Source of the DNA: NVQY01 sp047639325 | GTDB lineage: Bacteria > Pseudomonadota > Alphaproteobacteria > Rhodobacterales > Rhodobacteraceae | DNA: 5,241 nt | NCBI GenBank assembly: GCA_047639325.1 | Contig: JBLINN010000302.1 | Location: forward strand, 1 to 5,241 | Direction of reading: 5' to 3' | Shown here: in pieces, positions 1-4,542 of the stretch | How positions within the stretch are numbered: the stretch's first letter is position 1 | How the letters are laid out: each line of letters opens with the position of its first letter | Program-made: the position numbers and the translations under genes | Notes under the pieces: generated by a model | What the model saw: the letters and a program-made list of their open reading frames with translations, nothing else | Databases searched by the model: none | What the model was told of the DNA's origin: nothing

Positions 1-736
1 CGGGTTGGTGAACCGGCACGCCCAAATGGCGCAAATGGGACAGCGTTTCTCGGCAATCCAGCTGCACCGTCACCGCATTGGGCATGTCCAGCCCATGCCC
101 GATCACCCGATCACCGCGCTGGGGCGGCGATATCAGCCGTTCAAACAAGAAATCGAACGGATCATTTTCCCGGCTGGTGACATTGATGAACTCGGCCCGG
201 CGGCCTGCGGGTGTCGCCAACGCCGCCGCCGCGCGCGACTGATAGCTGGCACCGGTCATCGAAATGATCCGGTTCACCGCGCCGGGGGGCAGGTGGTGCA
301 AGGCCTCAAGCGCCAGATCGGCGCCCAGAGAATGGCCGATCAGATGGATGGGGCGGGTCGGGTTTTGGTGGTGCAACTGGCCCAACACCTGCGCCAACGC
401 CCGGCCTGCGCGCGCCGTCTGTTTCTGCGCCTGCCACAACACGCTTTGCGCCTGCCAGCCAAAGGCGATGGCCAGACCTTCGTTTGCGTGGCCCATTCCG
501 AACCTTAGCTGCCGCAGCCAGGGTGTTGATTTGCGATCACGGTCGGCAGGGCGTCGCGACAGAATGGTCCGGTGCGGGCAATGCACCGGGTCGCCGGGGC
601 GGTATTTAAAGCCGTGAATCATCGCGATCACCGGCCCTGTTTCGTCCGCATAACGGTCCATTTCCGCTGAAACCGGGCGGGTGCTGTCATGCAGGCTGGG
701 CTGATCACCAACCGCGTTGATCCTGATCACTGGCAT
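1..736 (-). CDS. alpha/beta hydrolase, 3' end cut by window edge
   Basis: The frame is open from the ATG at 736 to the left edge, giving 245 residues with no stop, so the C-terminus is missing. Residues 37-43 (IAMIHGF) look like the first core strand followed by an HG oxyanion-hole turn. Residues 132-138 (LIGHSLG) are a GxSxG nucleophile elbow with Ser136 as the likely catalytic serine. Residues 185-195 (NVTSRENDPFD) fit the strand-loop that carries the catalytic acid, with Asp192 the candidate. The catalytic His cannot be fixed; His214 is one candidate. No signal peptide is seen, so the protein is probably cytoplasmic. A GAGG ribosome-binding site lies 6 bases before the ATG. The gene is divergent from metZ. 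It is a serine hydrolase/esterase-type protein by fold, but the substrate is unknown and no specific family was recognised. A plus-strand reading frame inside it is an antisense shadow. Confidence 0.85.
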   Translation of the reverse strand, partial: MPVIRINAVGDQPSLHDSTRPVSAEMDRYADETGPVIAMIHGFKYRPGDPVHCPHRTILSRRPADRDRKSTPWLRQLRFGMGHANEGLAIAFGWQAQSVLWQAQKQTARAGRALAQVLGQLHHQNPTRPIHLIGHSLGADLALEALHHLPPGAVNRIISMTGASYQSRAAAALATPAGRRAEFINVTSRENDPFDFLFERLISPPQRGDRVIGHGLDMPNAVTVQLDCRETLSHLRHLGVPVHQP

Positions 737-747
737 GGTTTGCCTCA

Positions 748-761
748 CACAATATGTTGTG
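748..761. promoter_or_regulatory. short inverted repeat before the hydrolase start, possible operator
   Basis: CACAA-TATG-TTGTG is a perfect 5-bp inverted repeat with a 4-base spacer. It sits 11 bases upstream of the hydrolase ATG, next to its ribosome-binding site. It could be a repressor site or a weak RNA hairpin near the ribosome-binding site. Repeats this short also occur by chance, and no known regulator is recognised. Confidence 0.25.
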
Positions 762-804
762 GTGCCCGTATTCACCAAGCCTATGAAACGCGTGTGAAAG
801 AACG

Positions 805-820
805 GTTACAGGAACGTAAC
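805..820. promoter_or_regulatory. short inverted repeat upstream of the metZ promoter, possible operator
   Basis: GTTAC-AGGAAC-GTAAC is a perfect 5-bp inverted repeat with a 6-base spacer. It ends 5 bases before the proposed -35 box of metZ, so it could bind a transcription factor acting on metZ or on the divergent hydrolase gene. No named regulator is recognised and chance occurrence is possible. Confidence 0.25.
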
Positions 821-825
821 GGTGG

Positions 826-854
826 TTGACGGATGCGCCTGCGCCACCTACACG
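826..854 (+). promoter_or_regulatory. probable promoter of the SAM-II/metZ transcript
   Basis: TTGACG at 826-831 matches the sigma-70 -35 consensus at five of six bases. A weak -10 candidate, TACACG at 849-854, follows after a 17-base spacer. Transcription would then start near 861-862, only about 6 bases before the first riboswitch stem at 868. That is where a leader riboswitch should begin, and this positional agreement is the main support because the -10 box itself is poor. Confidence 0.5.
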
Positions 855-867
855 ATTGCCCAAGAGA

Positions 868-920
868 CGTGGCGATTTGTAACCGGATTGCGGGCCACGA
901 TAAACAAACCGCTAAAAGGT
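868..920 (+). promoter_or_regulatory. SAM-II riboswitch controlling metZ
   Basis: This is an S-adenosylmethionine-sensing aptamer in the metZ leader. Stem P1 is CGTGGC (868-873) paired perfectly with GCCACG (894-899). The sequence after P1 carries the SAM-II core: GATTTGTAACCG in the loop, then GATAAA, then GCTAAAAGG at 911-919. Pseudoknot pairing is visible between GCGG (890-893) and CCGC (909-912), and between ACC (882-884) and GGT (918-920). SAM-II elements are known mainly from alphaproteobacteria upstream of methionine and SAM synthesis genes, which matches metZ downstream. Binding of SAM is expected to reduce metZ expression. The identification rests on recalled consensus and drawn base pairs, not on a covariance search. 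Confidence 0.92.
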
Positions 921-927
921 CAGGATG

Positions 928-966
928 AAAGACCCCCTTTCGCTTGGCCGCGTCTGGGGTTTTTTT
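928..966 (+). terminator. intrinsic terminator/attenuator between SAM-II and metZ
   Basis: AAAGACCCC (928-936) pairs with GGGGTTTTT (956-964) with one G-T wobble. The 19-base loop contains a small CGC/GCG inner stem (941-943 with 950-952). A run of seven T ends at 966. The hairpin begins 8 bases after the riboswitch and ends 32 bases before the metZ start, so it is placed to stop transcription before the gene. The 3' arm of the aptamer (AAAGGTC, 915-921) can pair instead with GACCCCCTTT (931-940). That would block the terminator when SAM is absent. Confidence 0.82.
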
Positions 967-998
967 GTGCCCTTTGAACAGGGCTAGAGGATAGCGAT

Positions 999-2180
999 AT
1001 GACCGACACCTGGAATAAACGCACCATCGCCGTACATGGCGGCACGCGTCGCAGCCAGTATGGCGAAATGAGCGAAGCGATCTTTCTGACGCAGGGCTTT
1101 GTCTATGACAGCGCCGAGGCCGCCGAGGCCCGGTTTGTCGCAGCTGGCGATGATGAGTTTATCTATGCCCGCTATGGCAATCCGACAGTGCGGATGTTCG
1201 AAGAACGGATTGCCGCGCTGGAAGGCGCCGAGGATGGTTTTGCCACCGCGTCCGGCATGGCGGCGGTCAGTGGCGCGCTCAGCGCGATGCTGAAGGCGGG
1301 CGATCATGTGGTGGCGGCGCGGGCGTTGTTTGGGTCGTGTCTTTATGTGCTCGAAGAGGTTCTGGTGCGTTTCGGGGTTGAGGTGACATTTGTCGATGGC
1401 ACCGATCTGGACCAGTGGCGCGCGGCGCTGTGTCCCGGAACAGCGGCGGTGTTCTTTGAATCGGTGTCCAACCCAACGCTGGAAGTGATTGATATTCGCG
1501 CCGTATGCGATCTGGCGCATGCGGTGGGGGCGCTTGTTGTGGTGGATAATGTGTTTGCCACGCCGGTCTATTCCAACGCCATCGCCCAAGGCGCGGATGT
1601 GGTAGTCTATTCAGCCACCAAACATATCGATGGGCAGGGGCGGACCCTGGGTGGGGTGATCCTGGGCACGCGCGACTTTATCCGCAAAACAGTCGAGCCG
1701 TACATGAAGCACACTGGTGGCTCGATGAGCCCGTTTACTGCTTGGGTGTTGCTAAAGGGGCTGGAAACGTTGGACCTGCGGGTCAGGGCGCAGACGGCCA
1801 GTGCGCTGGCGGTGATCGAGGCGGTGCAGGGGCATGCCGCGTTGCAACGCGCGATCTATCCCGGCCATGAAAGCCACGCACAGTTCGATCTGTGCAAGGC
1901 GCAGATGGGTAAGGGTGGCACGGTTCTGTCACTGGACCTGAAAGGCGGGCAGAGGGCGGCGTTTGCCTTTATCAACGCGCTGCAGATCGTGCTGATATCC
2001 AACAATCTCGGCGACGCCAAAACCATCGTCACCCACCCCGCGACCACCACGCATCAACGTCTGCCAGACGATCAGAAACAGGCGCTGGGGATCACCCAGG
2101 GTCTGGTGCGGGTGTCGATCGGGATCGAGGACACCGACGACCTGATCGCCGACATCCTGCAGGCGCTGGACAAGGCGTAA
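999..2180 (+). CDS. metZ: O-succinylhomoserine sulfhydrylase MetZ
   Basis: This cytoplasmic PLP enzyme converts O-succinylhomoserine plus sulfide to homocysteine and succinate, the direct sulfhydrylation route to methionine. Its 393 residues match the usual length for the Cys/Met metabolism PLP family. Visible landmarks are YARYGNPT (56-63, contacting PLP phosphate), SGM (85-87), the cofactor Asp183 in VVDNVFATP, the PLP-binding Lys208 in YSATKH, and the C-terminal NLGDAKTIVTHPATTTH (336-352) and RVSIGIED (371-378). The segment HIDGQGRTLGG (209-219) is characteristic of MetZ and separates it from MetB, MetC and MetY, although O-acetylhomoserine use cannot be excluded from sequence alone. The ATG is preceded by AGAGG (986-990) with an 8-base spacer. 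The gene is monocistronic by context, under a SAM-II riboswitch and attenuator, and closed by a strong hairpin downstream. Confidence 0.95.
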   Translation: MTDTWNKRTIAVHGGTRRSQYGEMSEAIFLTQGFVYDSAEAAEARFVAAGDDEFIYARYGNPTVRMFEERIAALEGAEDGFATASGMAAVSGALSAMLKAGDHVVAARALFGSCLYVLEEVLVRFGVEVTFVDGTDLDQWRAALCPGTAAVFFESVSNPTLEVIDIRAVCDLAHAVGALVVVDNVFATPVYSNAIAQGADVVVYSATKHIDGQGRTLGGVILGTRDFIRKTVEPYMKHTGGSMSPFTAWVLLKGLETLDLRVRAQTASALAVIEAVQGHAALQRAIYPGHESHAQFDLCKAQMGKGGTVLSLDLKGGQRAAFAFINALQIVLISNNLGDAKTIVTHPATTTHQRLPDDQKQALGITQGLVRVSIGIEDTDDLIADILQALDKA

Positions 2181-2185
2181 GGCAC

Positions 2186-2252
2186 GGTGCGCAGAATGCA
2201 CACCCTACGGCGCCGCGTGTTATCGCCCCGTAGGGTGTGCTTTTAGCGCACC
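2186..2252. repeat. 67-base imperfect palindrome, REP-like intergenic element
   Basis: An outer stem GGTGCGC (2186-2192) / GCGCACC (2246-2252) flanks a perfect 13-bp inner stem, 2198-2210 with 2228-2240. A 5x5 interior region between them is largely pairable (AGAAT opposite TTTTA). The loop is 17 bases. The arms hold the motif GTAGGGTGTGC. The element fills almost the whole gap between the convergent metZ and oxygenase genes. From memory, similar GTAGGGTG-GC palindromes recur in Rhodobacteraceae intergenic regions, but only this copy is visible here, so dispersal is inferred. Confidence 0.7.
2198..2244 (+). terminator. probable metZ terminator, possibly bidirectional
   Basis: The perfect 13-bp stem GCACACCCTACGG / CCGTAGGGTGTGC is followed by TTTT (2241-2244), 18 bases after the metZ stop codon. 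The T-run is short, so it may be a moderate terminator or mainly an mRNA 3'-end stabiliser. On the minus strand the hairpin lies just beyond the oxygenase stop but has no clear T-run, so two-way termination is only inferred. Confidence 0.6.
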
Positions 2253-2270
2253 TTTGGCGGGGGCCGGTTG

Positions 2271-3056
2271 CTAAGACGCACGCCCATAAAACCCAACCCG
2301 CTCGGCGTCGGTAAACTTTACGCCGGGTGATTGATAATAGCACAGCACCGCAATCACCCGGTTCCGCGCGCCCTGAACCGGCGTCACCCGGTGGGCGGTA
2401 TTTTTGCCGCGAAACACGTTCAGCGTGCCGGGCGTCAGCGCAATATTGCGAACTTGCGGATCCTGCCCGCGTACCAGCCGGGCCACCCCGTCATAATTCG
2501 GGTCATCGTCGCTGCGCAGACCATTGCGATACTCAAACTCGCCACCGCTATCGGCCCCCTGCAACAGCAGTGTCGTGGTAAATTCAGAGCGGTCGAAATG
2601 CCAGTTCAGCGCTTGGCCTGCGTGGTAGGACATCACATTCACACTGGCCAGCGGGTCATCCATCACATGCAGTTGCGGCATCTGCATCACCGCCGCCAGA
2701 AATCTGGCAAACTCCGGCCAGTCATACAGCTGCGACAGCGGCGATCCACCGATCTGATCGGCACAGAGCGTGCGGTTCGAGGTGTCAAACTGCGTCAGCG
2801 CCGGGTGATCCGGGGCCAGCCCGTCAACTTTACTGAAATAGATGTTGTGACGGCGTTCGTGCAGAAAGGCGTCTGTGTCAAACAAGCCAGAGGTTTCAGC
2901 AACCACCTGTGCCGCCACCTCTGGGCGCATCAGGCCACCTAGGTTGAACATGCCGTTGGCGGCCAAATCGGCGCGACAGGTTTCGACCAATGCTTGCCAT
3001 TCGGGGCTGCCGGGGCGGTCCAAAGGGTATGTTTCAAGATCAAGAAGTCTGTGCAT
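2271..3056 (-). CDS. 2-oxoglutarate/Fe(II)-dependent oxygenase, HalD/BesD-like
   Basis: This 261-residue protein has the non-heme iron site of a 2OG oxygenase. His153 and Asp155 in NWHFDRSEF, together with His222 in NTAHRVTP, form the facial triad. Arg233 in RNRVIAV is the likely 2OG carboxylate ligand. Conserved-looking blocks surround it: RRHNIYF (68-74), GGEFEYR (171-177), DDPNYDG (184-190), LNVFRGKNTAHR (212-223) and a C-terminal FYGR. The overall layout resembles proteins annotated as the HalD/BesD amino-acid halogenase family. Those halogenases replace the Asp with Gly to make room for chloride, whereas this protein keeps Asp155. Hydroxylation is therefore more likely than halogenation. 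The substrate is unknown; a free amino acid or similar small molecule is a family-based guess. GGAG lies only 2 bases before the ATG, a tight spacing, but no better in-frame start is seen. It is convergent with metZ and divergent from folE2, so it forms its own unit. Confidence 0.88.
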   Translation of the reverse strand: MHRLLDLETYPLDRPGSPEWQALVETCRADLAANGMFNLGGLMRPEVAAQVVAETSGLFDTDAFLHERRHNIYFSKVDGLAPDHPALTQFDTSNRTLCADQIGGSPLSQLYDWPEFARFLAAVMQMPQLHVMDDPLASVNVMSYHAGQALNWHFDRSEFTTTLLLQGADSGGEFEYRNGLRSDDDPNYDGVARLVRGQDPQVRNIALTPGTLNVFRGKNTAHRVTPVQGARNRVIAVLCYYQSPGVKFTDAERVGFYGRAS

Positions 3057-3222
3057 GGCTCCAGTCTTTCAGTCCTATTTCAGCGGCCTTTTTGGTGATC
3101 CGCACCGGCAGAATGGCCCCGACTGTCGGTTTTCACCACTGTTATTTGTCGCTCCCAAGCGCATAAACATACAACTCAGACTCACGTTCTTCGACACGAA
3201 ACGCGATTTATGCCAAGAAAAG

Positions 3223-3252
3223 TTGGAAACGGACGGAAAAAACGCCTATATT
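3223..3252 (+). promoter_or_regulatory. probable folE2 promoter
   Basis: TTGGAA (3223-3228) and TATATT (3247-3252) are separated by 18 bases and resemble sigma-70 -35 and -10 boxes, the -10 at five of six positions. Transcription would start near 3259, leaving a leader of about 28 bases before the ATG at 3288. No Zur-type operator, riboswitch or other control site is recognised around it. Confidence 0.6.
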
Positions 3253-3287
3253 AGGGTTCGCTTTGCCGATGCAGGGAGCCAGTGCAG

Positions 3288-4391
3288 ATGAATTTTCAGC
3301 CCCGCGATCTTGATCAATTGCCAGACCGTGACGACGCCACCGCCGCGCTGGACGTGCTGCGCGCCTGGGCGCAAAGTGCCACGCCAACCGAAATATCTGA
3401 ACTCGACCCGGCGATTGCCCGGCTGCTGCCGGACGCGCCCCTGCCGAATTACCCGGACATGTCGCGCCAGTATGACCCGAATTTTGTCGCCGATTCGACC
3501 TATCGCGCCACCTTGCCCGATCTGCAAAACGGCCCCTCCAGCCTGATCCGCGGCGCGCGTCAGCACATTCAGCATGTGGGGATCTCCAATTTCCGACTGC
3601 CGGTGCGCTATCATACCCGCGACGGCGATGACTTGACGCTGGAAACATCGGTCACCGGCACTGTCAGCCTTGAGGCTGACAAAAAGGGCATCAACATGTC
3701 CCGGATCATGCGCAGCTTTTACAAGCACGCCGACCGCACCTTTAGCTTTGAGGTGATCGAGGCGGCGCTGGACGATTATATCTCTGATCTCGACAGCATC
3801 GACGCCCGTATCCAGATGCAGTTTTCCTTTCCGGCACGGGTGGATAGCCTGCGGTCAGGTCTCGCGGGCTATCAATATTACGATATCGCGCTGGAACTGG
3901 CGGAACGCGACGGCGTGCGGCAAAAGTTCATGCATCTGGACTATGTTTATTCCTCGACCTGCCCATGTTCGCTGGAACTCAGCGAGCACGCCCGCGCCAC
4001 ACGCGGGCAACTGGCTACGCCGCATTCGCAGCGCTCCGTGGCGCGGGTCTCGGTGCAAATCGACTGTGACGCCAATTGTCTGTGGTTTGAGGATTTGATC
4101 GAGGCCTGTCGCCGCGCCGTACCAACGGAAACTCAAGTGATGGTCAAGCGCGAGGATGAACAGGCGTTTGCCGAGCTGAATGCCGCCAACCCGATCTTTG
4201 TCGAGGACGCCGCGCGGCTGTTTTGTGCGCAATTTCAGAACGATCACCGGATTGGTGATTTCCGGGTGATCGCCAGCCATCAGGAAAGCCTGCACAGCCA
4301 CGACGCAGTCAGCGTGTTGGTTGAAGGTGAAACTTTTGCCGCCCAAAGCCTTGATCCCAAGCTGTTTGGCACCCTGTTTCACGTCGGCTGA
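3288..4391 (+). CDS. folE2: GTP cyclohydrolase IB FolE2
   Basis: FolE2 converts GTP to 7,8-dihydroneopterin triphosphate and formate, the first step of folate/pterin synthesis, in the cytoplasm. It is unrelated in sequence to FolE but belongs to the same tunnelling fold. Recognisable segments (numbered from the ATG) are HVGISNFRLPV (96-106), KKGINMSRIMRSF (132-144), SSTCPCSLELSEHA (222-235), PHSQRS (245-250), VKREDEQAF (286-294) and LHSHDAVS (335-342). By alignment from memory, Cys225 and His246 correspond to the metal ligands, and a later Glu should complete the site. The gap between the CPC and HSQRS motifs is longer than in the Neisseria enzyme. A GTG at 3282 would extend the frame by two residues, but GGGAG at 3274-3278 is 9 bases from the ATG and only 3 from the GTG, so the ATG (367 residues) is preferred. 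No strong terminator follows. Confidence 0.95.
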   Translation: MNFQPRDLDQLPDRDDATAALDVLRAWAQSATPTEISELDPAIARLLPDAPLPNYPDMSRQYDPNFVADSTYRATLPDLQNGPSSLIRGARQHIQHVGISNFRLPVRYHTRDGDDLTLETSVTGTVSLEADKKGINMSRIMRSFYKHADRTFSFEVIEAALDDYISDLDSIDARIQMQFSFPARVDSLRSGLAGYQYYDIALELAERDGVRQKFMHLDYVYSSTCPCSLELSEHARATRGQLATPHSQRSVARVSVQIDCDANCLWFEDLIEACRRAVPTETQVMVKREDEQAFAELNAANPIFVEDAARLFCAQFQNDHRIGDFRVIASHQESLHSHDAVSVLVEGETFAAQSLDPKLFGTLFHVG

Positions 4392-4411
4392 TCCACCCAA
4401 CGCCCAATTTT

Positions 4412-4457
4412 CCGGCAGTAATCCGCTGGTATTGATATCAATTGCCGCAGTGCGGCA
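4412..4457. other. palindromic intergenic segment after folE2
   Basis: Three dyad elements lie in a row. CCGGC/GCTGG (4412-4416 with 4425-4429) is weak and includes a G-T pair. ATTGATATCAAT (4431-4442) is a perfect 12-base palindrome. TGCCGC-AGT-GCGGCA (4443-4457) is a perfect 6-bp stem that directly abuts it. None is followed by a T-run, so a classical terminator is not supported. The last two could be operators for the downstream repeat-protein gene or an mRNA end structure for folE2. No clear promoter for the downstream gene was found in 4392-4542. Confidence 0.4.
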
Positions 4458-4542
4458 GAAAATGCTGCAACCGCATTGCATCTGGTGTATGTCCGGGCGA
4501 AATTTTTGCGGCCCGATGGGGGCTGAAATACGGAGCAAGCCG

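Noticed and set aside
5..508. Plus-strand 167-codon frame
   Set aside because: It is antisense to the alpha/beta hydrolase, whose GHSLG and HGF motifs prove the minus strand is coding here.
984..1589. Minus-strand 201-codon frame
   Set aside because: It is antisense to metZ; the product is rich in His/Arg, as expected for a shadow frame in GC-rich DNA.
2331..2942. Plus-strand 203-codon frame
   Set aside because: It is antisense to the 2OG oxygenase, which carries an intact HxD...H...R active site.
3119..3129. CCGAC-T-GTCGG palindrome followed by TTTT, as a terminator or operator
   Set aside because: As a hairpin it allows only 4 bp around a 3-base loop, and it lies between divergent genes where no terminator is expected. 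As an operator it is too short to support without other copies.
3064..3200. Minus-strand promoter for the oxygenase gene
   Set aside because: Several weak TTG-type -35 candidates exist, but none has a convincing -10 box at 16-18 bases.
3185..3203. Imperfect hairpin around TTCGACACGAA in the oxygenase-folE2 gap
   Set aside because: It needs a 2-base bulge and matches no recognised operator or RNA element, so it is likely chance.
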